A program made the translations under genes and the position numbers. Of a stretch of 64,000 nucleotides of DNA, positions 22,933-34,400 are shown piece after piece. The stretch lies in assembly GCA_964019055.1 (NCBI GenBank), contig OZ025209.1:7555071-7619070 (forward strand), given 5' to 3'. The stretch comes from Anthopleura xanthogrammica. Taxonomy: Eukaryota > Cnidaria > Anthozoa > Actiniaria > Actiniidae. Under the pieces are notes generated by a model, which saw only the letters and a program-made list of their open reading frames with translations, was not told the DNA's origin and ran no database searches. Numbering within the stretch: position 1 is the first letter of the stretch; every line of letters begins with the position of its first letter.

Positions 22933-25900
22933 ATGAGCAAAAAGTGGGGGTTTCAGCAAACAGGTCACGCCGTCAGCGAAAAACCTGGTTTTGAGAGCCA
23001 AAATGGCCATTTTTCATTTTTTTGGGCTAAAAAGTTTTTTTTTCCAGCAAAACAGTGTTTTGGACATCCAAAATGTGCTTTTCTCGGCCAAAACTTGCGT
23101 TTAGCAGTGAAAACGTCGTGTTTTGAGGAAAAGAAAATTCTCAGCAAATTTCAGATTTTCTCAGCAAAAAACAGTTTTTTGGACCAAAAAGCACCTTTAC
23201 TCAGCCAAAACCGCATTTTTTTTCGCCAAAAAGTCGTGTTTTTATCTCAAGAGGTATTTTCATGAGCAAAAAGTGGGGGTTTCAGCAAACAGGTCACGCC
23301 GTCAGCGAAAAACCTGGTTTTGAGAGCCAAAATGGCCATTTTTCAGTTTTTTGGGCTAAAAAGTTTTTTTTTCCAGCAAAACAGTGTTTTGGACATCCAA
23401 AATGTGCTTTTCTCGGCCAAAACTTGCGTTTAGCAGTGAAAACGTCGTGTTTTGAGCAAAAGAAAATTCTCAGCAAATTTCAGATTTTCTCAGCAAAAAA
23501 CAGTTTTTTGGACCAAAAAGCACCTTTACTCAGCCAAAACCGCATTTTTTTTCGCCAAAAAGTCGTGTTTTTATCTCAAGAGGTATTTTCATGAGCAAAA
23601 AGTGGGGGTTTCAGCAAACAGGTCACGCCGTCAGCGAAAAACCTGGTTTTGAGAGCCAAAATGGCCATTTTTCAGTTTTTTGGGCTAAAAAGTTTTTTTT
23701 CCCAGCAAAACAGTGTTTTGGACATCCAAAATGTGCTTTTCTCGGCCAAAACTTGCGTTTAGCAGTGAAAACGTCGTGTTTTGAGCAAAAGAAAATTCTC
23801 AGCAAATTTCAGATTTTCTCAGCAAAAAACAGTTTTTTGGACCAAAAAGCACCTTTACTCAGCCAAAACCGCATTTTTTTTCGCCGAAAAGTCGTGTTTT
23901 TATCTCAAGAGGTATTTTCATGAGCAAAAAGTGGGGGTTTCAGCAAACAGGTCACGCCGTCAGCGAAAAACCTGGTTTTGAGAGCCAAAATGGCCATTTT
24001 TCAGTTTTTTGGGCTAAAAAGTTTTTTTTTCCAGCAAAACAGTGTTTTGGACATCCAAAATGTGCTTTTCTCGGCCAAAACTTGCGTTGAGCAGTGAAAA
24101 CGTCGTGTTTTGAGCAAAAGAAAATTCTCAGCAAATTTCAGATTTTCTCAGGAAAAAACAGTTTTTTTGACCAAAAAGCACCTTTACTCAGCCAAAAGCG
24201 CATTTTTTTTCGCCAAAAAGTCGTGTTTTAATCTCAAGAGGTATTTTCATGAGCAAAAAGTGGGGGTTTCAGCAAACAGGTCACGCCGTCAGCGAAAAAC
24301 CTGGTTTTGAGAGCCAAAATGGCCATTTTTCAGTTTTTTGGGCTAAAAAGTTTTTTTTTCCAGCAAAACAGTGTTTTGGACATCCAAAATGTGCTTTTCT
24401 CGGCCAAAACTTGCGTTTAGCAGTGAAAACGTCGTGTTTTGAGCAAAAGAAAATTCTCAGCAAATTTCAGATTTTCTCAGCAAAAAACAGTTTTTTTGAC
24501 CAAAAAGCACCTTTACTCAGCCAAAACCGCATTTTTTTTCGCCAAAAAGTCGTGTTTTTATCTCAAGAGGTATTTTCATGAGCAAAAAGTGGGGGTTTCA
24601 GCAAACAGGTCACGCCGTCTTGGAAAAACCTGGTTTTGAAAGCCAAAATGGCCATTTTTCAGTTTTTTGGGCTAAAACGTTTTTTTTCTCCAGCAAAACA
24701 GTGTTTTGGACATCCAAAATGTGCTTTTCTCGGCCAAAACTTGCGTTTAGCAGTGAAAACGTCGTGTTTTGAGCAAAAGAAAATTCTCAGCAAATTTCAG
24801 ATTTTCTCAGCAAAAAACAGTTTTTTTGACCAAAAAGCACCTTTACTCAGCCAAAAGCGCATTTTTTTTCGCCAAAAAGTCGTGTTTTTATCTCAAGAGG
24901 TATTTTCATGAGCAAAAAGTGGGGGTTTCAGCAAACAGGTCACGCCGTCAGCGAAAAACCTGGTTTTGAGAGCCAAAATGGCCATTTTTCAGTTTTTTGG
25001 GCTAAAAAGTTTTTTTTTCCAGCAAAACAGTGTTTTGGACATCCAAAATGTGCTTTTCTCGGCCAAAACTTGCGTTTAGCAGTGAAAACGTCGTGTTTTG
25101 AGCAAAAGAAAATTCTCAGCAAATTTCAGATTTTCTCAGCAAAAAACAGTTTTTTGGACCAAAAAGCACCTTTACTCAGCCAAAACCGCATTTTTTTTCG
25201 CCAAAAAGTCGTGTTTTTATCTCAAGAGGTATTTTCATGAGCAAAAAGTGGGGGTTTCAGCAAACAGGTCACGCCGTCAGGGAAAAACCTGGTTTTGAGA
25301 GCCAAAATGGCCATTTTTCAGTTTTTTGGGCTAAAAAGTTTTTTTTCTCCAGCAAAACAGTGTTTTGGACATCCAAAATGTGCTTTTCTCGGCCAAAACT
25401 TGCGTTTAGCAGTGAAACGTCGTGTTTTGAGCAAAAGAAAATTCTCAGCAAATTTCAGATTTTCTCAGCAAAAAACAGTTTTTTTGACCAAAAAGCACCT
25501 TTACTCAGCCAAAACCGCATTTTTTTTCGCCAAAAAGTCGTGTTTTTATCTCAAGAGGTATTTTCATGAGCAAAAAGTGGGGGTTTCAGCAAACAGGTCA
25601 CGCCGTCAGCGAAAAACCTGGTTTTGAGAGCCAAAATGGCCATTTTTCACTTTTTTGGGCTAAAACGTTTTTTTCCCCAGCAAAAAAGTGTTTTGGACAA
25701 CCAAAATGTGCTTTTCTCGGCCAAAACTTGTGTTTAGCAGTGAAAACGTCGTGTTTTGAGCAAAAGAAAATTCTCAGCAAATTTCAGATTTTCTCAGCAA
25801 AAAACAGTTTTTTTGACCAAAAAGCACCTTTACTCAGCCAAAACCGCATTTTTTTTCGCCAAAAAGTCGTGTTTTTATCTCAAGAGGTATTTTCATGAGC

Positions 25901-26223
25901 AAAAAGTGGGGGTTTCAGCAAACAGGTCACGCCGTCAGCGAAAAACCTGGTTTTGAGAGCCAAAATGGCCATTTTTCAGTTTTTTGGGCTAAAAAGTTTT
26001 TTTTTCCAGCAAAACAGTGTTTTGGACATCCAAAATGTGCTTTTCTCGGCCAAAACTTGCGTTTAGCAGTGAAAACGTCGTGTTTTGAGCAAAAGAAAAT
26101 TCTCAGCAAATTTCAGATTTTCTCAGCAAAAAACAGTTTTTTTGACCAAAAAGCACCTTTACTCAGCCAAGACCGCATTTTTTTCCGCCAAAAAGTCGTG
26201 TTTTTATCTCAAGAGGTATTTTC

Positions 26224-26881
26224 ATGAGCAAAAAGTGGGGGTTTCAGCAAACAGGTCACGCCGTCAGCGAAAAACCTGGTTTTGAGAGCCAAAATGGCCA
26301 TTTTTCAGTTTTTTGGGCTAAAAAGTTTTTTTTTCCAGCAAAACAGTGTTTTGGACATCCAAAATGTGCTTTTCTCGGCCAAAACTTGCGTTTAGCAGTG
26401 AAAACGTCGTGTTTTGAGCAAAAGAAAATTCTCAGCAAATTTCAGATTTTCTCAGCAAAAAACAGTTTTTTGGACCAAAAAGCACCTTTACTCAACGAAA
26501 ACCGCATTTTTTTTCTCCAAAAAGTCGTGTTTTTATCTCAAGAGGTATTTTCATGAGCAAAAAGTGGGGGTTTCAGCAAACAGGTGACGCCGTCAGCGAA
26601 AAACCTGGTTTTGAGAGCCAAAATGGCCATTTTTCAGTTTTTTGGGCTAAAAAGTTTTTTTTTCCAGCAAAACAGTGTTTTGGACATCCAAAATGTGCTT
26701 TTCTCGGCCAAAACTTGCGTTTAGCAGTGAAAACGTCGTGTTTTGAGCAAAAGAAAATTCTCAGCAAATTTCAGATTTTCTCAGCAAAAAACAGTTTTTT
26801 GGACCAAAAAGCACCTTTACTCAACCAAAACCGCATTTTTTTTCTCCAAAAAGTCGTGTTTTTATCTCAAGAGGTATTTTC
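26224..26881 (+). repeat. Adjacent sister units with TTTCTCC variant
   Basis: Units 26224 and 26553 share TTTTTTGGACC, an AACGAAAACC or AACCAAAACC form of the next sub-repeat, and TTTCTCCAAAAAG where other units have TTTCGCC. The loss of that CpG is private to this pair, so they descend from one unit. 26553 also has CAGGTGACG in place of CAGGTCACG. Confidence 0.7.
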
Positions 26882-29800
26882 ATGAGCAAAAAGTGGGGGT
26901 TTCAGCAAACAGGTCACGCCGTCAGCGAAAAACCTGGTTTTGAAAGCCAAAATGGCCATTTTTCAGTTTTTTGGGCTAAAACGTTTTTTCTCTCCAGCAA
27001 AACAGTGTTTTGGACATCCAAAATGTGCTTTTCTCGGCCAAAACTTGCGTTTAGCAGTGAAAACGTCGTGTTTTGAGCAAAAGAAAATTCTCAGCAAATT
27101 TCAGATTTTCTCAGCAAAAAACAGTTTTTTGGACCAAAAAGCACCTTTACTCAGCCAAAAGCGCATTTTTTTTCGCCAAAAAGTCGTGTTTTTATCTCAA
27201 GAGGTATTTTCATGAGCAAAAAGTGGGGGTTTCAGCAAACAGGTCACGCCGTCAGCGAAAAACCTGGTTTTGAGAGCCAAAATGGCCATTTTTCAGTTTT
27301 TTGGGCTAAAAAGTTTTTTTTCCCAGCAAAACAGTGTTTTGGACATCCAAAATGTGCTTTTCTCGGCCAAAACTTGCGTTGAGCAGTGAAAACGTCGTGT
27401 TTTGAGCAAAAGAAAATTCTCAGCAAATTTCAGATTTTCTCAGCAAAAAACAGTTTTTTTGACCAAAAAGCACCTTTACTCAGCCAAAACCGCATTTTTT
27501 TTCGCCAAAAAGTCGTGTTTTTATCTCAAGAGGTATTTTCATGAGCAAAAAGTGGGGGTTTCAGCAAACAGGTCACGCCGTCAGCGAAAAACCTGGTTTT
27601 GAGAGACAAAATGGCCATTTTTCAGTTTTTTGGGCTAAAAAGTTTTTTTTTCCAGCAAAACAGTGTTTTGGACATCCAAAATGTGCTTTTCTCGGCCAAA
27701 ACTTGCGTTTAGCAGTGAAAACGTCGTGTTTTGAGCAAAAGAAAATTCTCAGCAAATTTCAGATTTTCTCAGCAAAAAACAGTTTTTTGGACCAAAAAGC
27801 ACCTTTACTCAGCCAAAAGCGCATTTTTTTTCGCCAAAAAGTCGTGTTTTTATCTCAAGAGGTATTTTCATGAGCAAAAAGTGGGGGTTTCAGCAAACAG
27901 GTCACGCCGTCAGCGAAAAACCTGGTTTTGAGAGCCAAAATGGCCATTTTTCAGTTTTTTGGGCTAAAAAGTTTTTTTTTCCAGCAAAACAGTGTTTTGG
28001 ACATCCAAAATGTGCTTTTCTCGGCCAAAACTTGCGTTTAGCAGTGAAAACGTCGTGTTTTGAGCAAAAGAAAATTCTCAGCAAATTTCAGATTTTCTCA
28101 GCAAAAAACAGTTTTTTTGACCAAAAAGCACCTTTACTCAGCCAAAAGCGCATTTTTTTTCGCCAAAAAGTCGTGTTTTTATCTCAAGAGGTATTTTCAT
28201 GAGCAAAAAGTGGGGGTTTCAGCAAACAGGTCACGCCGTCAGCGAAAAACCTGGTTTTGAGAGCCAAAATGGCCATTTTTCAGTTTTTTGGGCTAAAAAG
28301 TTTTTTTTTCCAGCAAAACAGTGTTTTGGACATCCAAAATGTGCTTTTCTCGGCCAAAACTTGCGTTTAGCAGTGAAAACGTCGTGTTTTGAGCAAAAGA
28401 AAATTCTCAGCAAATTTCAGATTTTCTCAGCAAAAAACAGTTTTTTGGACCAAAAAGCACCTTTACTCAGCCAAAACCGCATTTTTTTTCGCCAAAAAGT
28501 CGTGTTTTTATCTCAAGAGGTATTTTCATGAGCAAAAAGTGGGGGTTTCAGCAAACAGGTCACGCCGTCAGCGAAAAACCTGGTTTTGAGAGCCAAAATG
28601 GCCATTTTTCAGTTTTTTGGGCTAAAAAGTTTTTTTTTCCAGCAAAACAGTGTTTTGGACATCCAAAATGTGCTTTTCTCGGCCAAAACTTGCGTTTAGC
28701 AGTGAAAACGTCGTGTTTTGAGCAAAAGAAAATTCTCAGCAAATTTCAGATTTTCTCAGCAAAAAACAGTTTTTTGGACCAAAAAGCACCTTTACTCAGC
28801 CAAAACCGCATTTTTTTTCGCCAAAAAGTCGTGTTTTTATCTCAAGAGGTATTTTCATGAGCAAAAAGTGGGGGTTTCAGCAAACAGGTCACGCCGTCAG
28901 CGAAAAACCTGGTTTTGAGAGCCAAAATGGCCATTTTTCAGTTTTTTGGGCTAAAAAGTTTTTTTTCCCAGCAAAACAGTGTTTTGGACATCCAAAATGT
29001 GCTTTTCTCGGCCAAAACTTGCGTTGAGCAGTGAAAACGTCGTGTTTTGAGCAAAAGAAAATTCTCAGCAAATTTCAGATTTTCTCAGCAAAAAACAGTT
29101 TTTTTGACCAAAAAGCACCTTTACTCAGCCAAAACCGCATTTTTTTTCGCCAAAAAGTCGTGTTTTTATCTCAAGAGGTATTTTCATGAGCAAAAAGTGG
29201 GGGTTTCAGCAAACAGGTCACGCCGTCAGCGAAAAACCTGGTTTTGAGAGCCAAAATGGCCATTTTTCAGTTTTTTGGGCTAAAAAGTTTTTTTTCCAGC
29301 AAAACAGTGTTTTGGACATCCAAAATGTGCTTTTCTCGGCCAAAACTTGCGTTTAGCAGTGAAAACGTCGTGTTTTGAGCAAAAGAAAATTCTCAGCAAA
29401 TTTCAGATTTTCTCAGCAAAAAACAGTTTTTTTGACCAAAAAGCACCTTTACTCAGCCAAAAGCGCATTTTTTTTCGCCAAAAAGTCGTGTTTTTATCTC
29501 AAGAGGTATTTTCATGAGCAAAAAGTGGGGGTTTCAGCAAACAGGTCACGCCGTCAGCGAAAAACCTGGTTTTGAGAGCCAAAATGGCCATTTTTCAGTT
29601 TTTTGGGCTAAAAAGTTTTTTTTCCAGCAAAACAGTGTTTTGGACATCCAAAATGTGCTTTTCTCGGCCAAAACTTGCGTTTAGCAGTGAAAACGTCGTG
29701 TTTTGAGCAAAAGAAAATTCTCAGCAAATTTCAGATTTTCTCAGCAAAAAACAGTTTTTTTGACCAAAAAGCACCTTTACTCAGCCAAAACCGCATTTTT

Positions 29801-30170
29801 TTTCGCCAAAAAGTCGTGTTTTTATCTCAAGAGGTATTTTCATGAGCAAAAAGTGGGGGTTTCAGCAAACAGGTCACGCCGTCAGCGAAAAACCTGGTTT
29901 TGAGAGCCAAAATGGCCATTTTTCAGTTTTTTGGGCTAAAAAGTTTTTTTTTCCAGCAAAACAGTGTTTTGGACATCCAAAATGTGCTTTTCTCGGCCAA
30001 AACTTGCGTTTAGCAGTGAAAACGTCGTGTTTTGAGCAAAAGAAAATTCTCAGCAAATTTCAGATTTTCTCAGCAAAAAACAGTTTTTTTGACCAAAAAG
30101 CACCATTACTCAGCGAAAACCGCATTTTTTTTCGCCAAAAAGTCGTGTTTTTATCTCAAGAGGTATTTTC

Positions 30171-31485
30171 ATGAGCAAAAAGTGGGGGTTTCAGAAAACA
30201 GGTCACGCCGTCAGCGAAAAACCTGGTTTTGAGAGCCAAAATGGCCATTTTTCAGTTTTTTGGGCTAAAAAGTTTTTTTTTTCAGCAAAACAGTGTTTTG
30301 GACATCCAAAATGTACTTTTCTCGGCCAAAACTTACGTTTAGCAGTGAAAACGTCGTGTTTTGAGCAAAAGAAAATTCTCAGCAAATTTCAGATTTTCTC
30401 AGCAAAAAACAGTTTTTTTGACCAAAAAGCACCTTTACTCAGCCAAAACCGCATTTTTTTTCGCCAAAAAGTCGTGTTTTTATCTCAAGAGGTATTTTCA
30501 TGAGCAAAAAGTGGGGGTTTCAGCAAACAGGTCACGCTGTCAGCGAAAAACCTGGTTTTGAGAGCAAAAATGGCCATTTTTCAGTTTTTTGGGCTAAAAA
30601 GTTTTTTTTTCCAGCAAAACAGTGTTTTGGACATCCAAAATGTGCTTTTCTCGGCCAAAACTTGCGTTTAGCAGTGAAAACGTCGTGTTTTGAGCAAAAG
30701 AAAATTCTCAGCAAATTTCAGATTTTCTCAGCAAAAAACATTTTTTTTGACCAAAAAGCACCTTTACTCAGCCAAAACCGCATTTTTTTTCGCCAAAAAG
30801 TCGTGTTTTTATCTCAAGAGGTATTTTCATGAGCAAAAAGTGGGGGTTTCAGGAAACAGGTCACGCCGTCAGCGAAAAACCTGGTTTTGAGAGCCAAAAT
30901 GGCCATTTTTCAGTTTTTTGGGCTAAAAAGTTTTTTTTTCCAGCAAAACAGTGTTTTGGACATCCAAAATGTGCTTTTCTCGGCCAAAACTTGCGTTGAG
31001 CAGTGAAAACGTCGTGTTTTGAGCAAAAGAAAATTCTCAGCAAATTTCAGATTTTCTCAGCAAAAAACAGTTTTTTTGACCAAAAAGCACCTTTACTCAG
31101 CCAAAACCGCATTTTTTTTCGCCAAAAAGTCGTGTTTTTATCTCAAGAGGTATTTTCATGAGCAAAAAGTGGGGGTTTCAGAAAACAGGTCACGCCGTCA
31201 GCGAAAAACCTGGTTTTGAGAGCCAAAATGGCCATTTTTCAGTTTTTTGGGCTAAAAAGTTTTTTTTTTCAGCAAAACAGTGTTTTGGACATCCAAAATG
31301 TACTTTTCTCGGCCAAAACTTACGTTTAGCAGTGAAAACGTCGTGTTTTGAGCAAAAGAAAATTCTCAGCAAATTTCAGATTTTCTCAGCAAAAAACAGT
31401 TTTTTTGACCAAAAAGCACCTTTACCCAGCCAAAACCGCATTTTTTTCGCCAAAAAGTCGTGTTTTTATCTCAAGAGGTATTTTC
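30171..31485 (+). repeat. Unit variant repeated at three-unit spacing (987 bp)
   Basis: Units 30171 and 31158 share TTTCAGAAAACAGG, a T-run ending TTCAGC, AATGTACTTTTC and AACTTACG. The two units between them lack these changes. Unit 31158 is one base shorter in its last T-run and has TTACCCAGCC. A three-unit duplication followed by partial homogenisation fits. Confidence 0.68.
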
Positions 31486-34400
31486 ATGAGCAAAAAGTGG
31501 GGGTTTCAGCAAACAGGTCACGCCGTCAGCGAAAAACCTGGTTTTGAGAGCCAAAATGGCCATTTTTCAGTTTTTTGGGCTAAAAAGTTTTTTTTTCCAG
31601 CAAAACAGTGTTTTGGACATCCAAAATGTGCTTTTCTCGGCCAAAACTTGCGTTTAGCAGTGAAAACGTCGTGTTTTGAGCAAAAGAAAATTCTCAGCAA
31701 ATTTCAGATTTTCTCAGCAAAAAACAGTTTTTTGGACCAAAAAGCACCTTTACTCAGCCAAAACCGCATTTTTTTTCGCCAAAAAGTCGTGTTTTTATCT
31801 CAAGAGGTATTTTCATGAGCAAAAAGTGGGGGTTTCAGCAAACAGGTCACGCCGTCAGCGAAAAACCTGGTTTTGAGAGCCAAAATGGCCATTTTTCAGT
31901 TTTTTGGGCTAAAAAGTTTTTTTTTCCAGCAAAACAGTGTTTTGGACATCCAAAATGTGCTTTTCTCGGCCAAAACTTGCGTTTAGCAGTGAAAACGTCG
32001 TGTTTTGAGCAAAAGAAAATTCTCAGCAAATTTCAGATTTTCTCAGCAAAAAACAGTTTTTTTGACCAAAAAGCCCCTTTACTCAGCCAAAACCGCATTT
32101 TTTTTCGCCAAAAAGTCGTGTTTTTATCTCAAGAGGTATTTTCATGAGCAAAAAGCGGGGGTTTCAGCAAACAGGTCACGCCGTCAGCGAAAAACCTGGT
32201 TTTGAGAGCCAAAATGGCCATTTTTCAGTTTTTTGGGCTAAAAAGTTTTTTTTTCCAGCAAAACAGTGTTTTGGACATCCAAAATGTGCTTTTCTCGGCC
32301 AAAACTTGCGTTTAGCAGTGAAAACGTCGTGTTTTGAGCAAAAGAAAATTCTCAGCAAATTTCAGATTTTCTCAGCAAAAAACAGTTTTTTGGACCAAAA
32401 AGCACCTTTACTCAGCCAAAAGCGCATTTTTTTTCGCCAAAAAGTCGTGTTTTTATCTCAAGAGGTATTTTCATGAGCAAAAAGTGGGGGTTTCAGCAAA
32501 CAGGTCACGCCGTTAGCGAAAAACCTGGTTTTGAGAGCCAAAATGGCCATTTTTCAGTTTTTTGGGCTAAAAAGTTTTTTTTCCCAGCAAAACAGTGTTT
32601 TGGACATCCAAAATGTGCTTTTCTCGGCCAAAACTTGCGTTTAGCAGTGAAAACGTCGTGTTTTGAGCAAAAGAAAATTCTCAGCAAATTTCAGATTTTC
32701 TCAGCAAAAAACAGTTTTTTGGACCAAAAAGCCCCTTTACTCAGCCAAAACCGCATTTTTTTTCGCCAAAAAGTCGTGTTTTTATCTCAAGAGGTATTTT
32801 CATGAGCAAAAAGTGGGGGTTTCAGCAAACAGGTCACGCCGTCAGCGAAAAACCTGGTTTTGAGAGCCAAAATGGCCATTTTTCAGTTTTTTGGGCTAAA
32901 AAGTTTTTTTTCCCAGCAAAACAGTGTTTTGGACATCCAAAATGTGCTTTTCTCGGCCAAAACTTGCGTTTAGCAGTGAAAACGTCGTGTTTTGAGCCAA
33001 AGAAAATTCTCATCAAATTTCAGATTTTCTCAGCAAAAAACAGTTTTTTTGACCAAAAAGCACCTTTACTCAGCCAAAACCGCATTTTTCTTCGCCAAAA
33101 AGTCGTGTTTTTATCTCAAGAGGTATTTTCATGAGCAAAAAATGGGGGTTTCAGCAAACAGGTCACGCCGTCAGCGAAAAACCTGGTTTTGAGAGCCAAA
33201 ATGGCCATTTTTCAGTTTTTTGGGCTAAAAAGTTTTTTTTCCCAGCAAAACAGTGTTTTGGACATCCAAAATGTGCTTTTCTCGGCCAAAACTTGCGTTT
33301 AGCAGTGAAAACGTCGTGTTTTGAGCAAAAGAAAATTCTCAGCAAATTTCAGATTTTCTCAGCAAAAAACAGTTTTTTTGACCAAAAAGCCCCTTTACTC
33401 AGCCAAAACCGCATTTTTTTTCGCCAAAAAGTCGTGTTTTTATCTCAAGAGGTATTTTCATGAGCAAAAAGTGGGGGTTTCAGCAAACAGGTCACGCCGT
33501 CAGCGAAAAACCTGGTTTTGAGAGCCAAAATGGCCATTTTTCAGTTTTTTGGGCTAAAAAGTTTTTTTTTCCAGCAAAACAGTGTTTTGGACATCCAAAA
33601 TGTGCTTTTCTCGGCCAAAACTTGCGTTTAGCAGTGAAAACGTCGTGTTTTGAGCAAAAGAAAATTCTCAGCAAATTTCAGATTTTCTCAGCAAAAAACA
33701 GTTTTTTTGACCAAAAAGCACCTTTACTCAGCCAAAAGCGCATTTTTTTTCGCCAAAAAGTCGTGTTTTTATCTCAAGAGGTATTTTCATGAGCAAAAAG
33801 TGGGGGTTTCAGCAAACAGGTCACGCCGTCAGCGAAAAACCTGGTTTTGAGAGCCAAAATGGCCATTTTTCAGTTTTTTGGGCTAAAAAGTTTTTTTTTC
33901 CAGCAAAACAGTGTTTTGGACATCCAAAATGTGCTTTTCTCGGCCAAAACTTGCGTTTGGCAGTGAAAACGTCGTGTTTTGAGCAAAAGAAAATTCTCAG
34001 CAAATTTCAGATTTTCTCAGCAAAAAACAGTTTTTTGGACCAAAAAGCACCTTTACTCAGCCAAAACCGCATTTTTTTTCGCCAAAAAGTCGTGTTTTTA
34101 TCTCAAGAGGTATTTTCATGAGCAAAAAGTGGGGGTTTCAGCAAACAGGTCACGCCGTCAGCGAAAAACCTGGTTTTGAGAGCCAAAATGGCCATTTTTC
34201 AGTTTTTTGGGCTAAAAAGTTGTTTTTTTCAGCAAAACAGTGTTGTGGACATCCAAAATGTGCTTTTCTCGGCCAAAACTTGCGTTTAGCAGTGAAAACG
34301 TCGTGTTTTGAGCCAAAGAAAATTCTCAGCAAATTTCAGATTTTCTCAGCAAAAAACAGTTTTTTTGACCAAAAAGCACCTTTACTCAGCCAAAAGCGCA

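Larger units (their letters stand above)
10103..23261 (+). repeat. Array zone B: TTG-interrupted T-run subfamily
   Basis: There are forty unit starts every 329 bp from 10103, except for 12077 to 12405 (328), 12734 to 13061 (327), 13719 to 14047 (328), 15034 to 15364 and 15364 to 15694 (330 each), and 16023 to 16353 (330). Many units have AAGTTGTTTTTTCC in place of the uninterrupted T-run (for example 10432, 13390, 14376, 14705, 16353, 16682, 17340, 17998, 18327, 19643, 20301, 21617). A second form, AAAACGTTTTTTTCCCC, occurs at 13061, 20630 and 22275. ATGAGG anchors occur at 16023, 17340, 20959 and 22604. No gene is present. Confidence 0.83.
23262..34117 (+). repeat. Array zone C: TTTTTTGGACC subfamily
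   Basis: There are thirty-three unit starts every 329 bp from 23262, except for 24578 to 24908 and 26882 to 27212 (330), and 29186 to 29514, 29514 to 29842 and 31158 to 31486 (328). Many units read TTTTTTGGACC at unit 243-253 where the reference has TTTTTTTGACC (for example 23262, 23591, 24908, 26224, 26553, 26882, 27541, 28199, 28528, 31486, 32144, 32473, 33789). The TTG-interrupted T-run of the preceding zone is absent from 21946 to 34117. GCCCCTTTACTC is a local variant at the end of units 31815, 32473 and 33131. No gene is present. Confidence 0.83.
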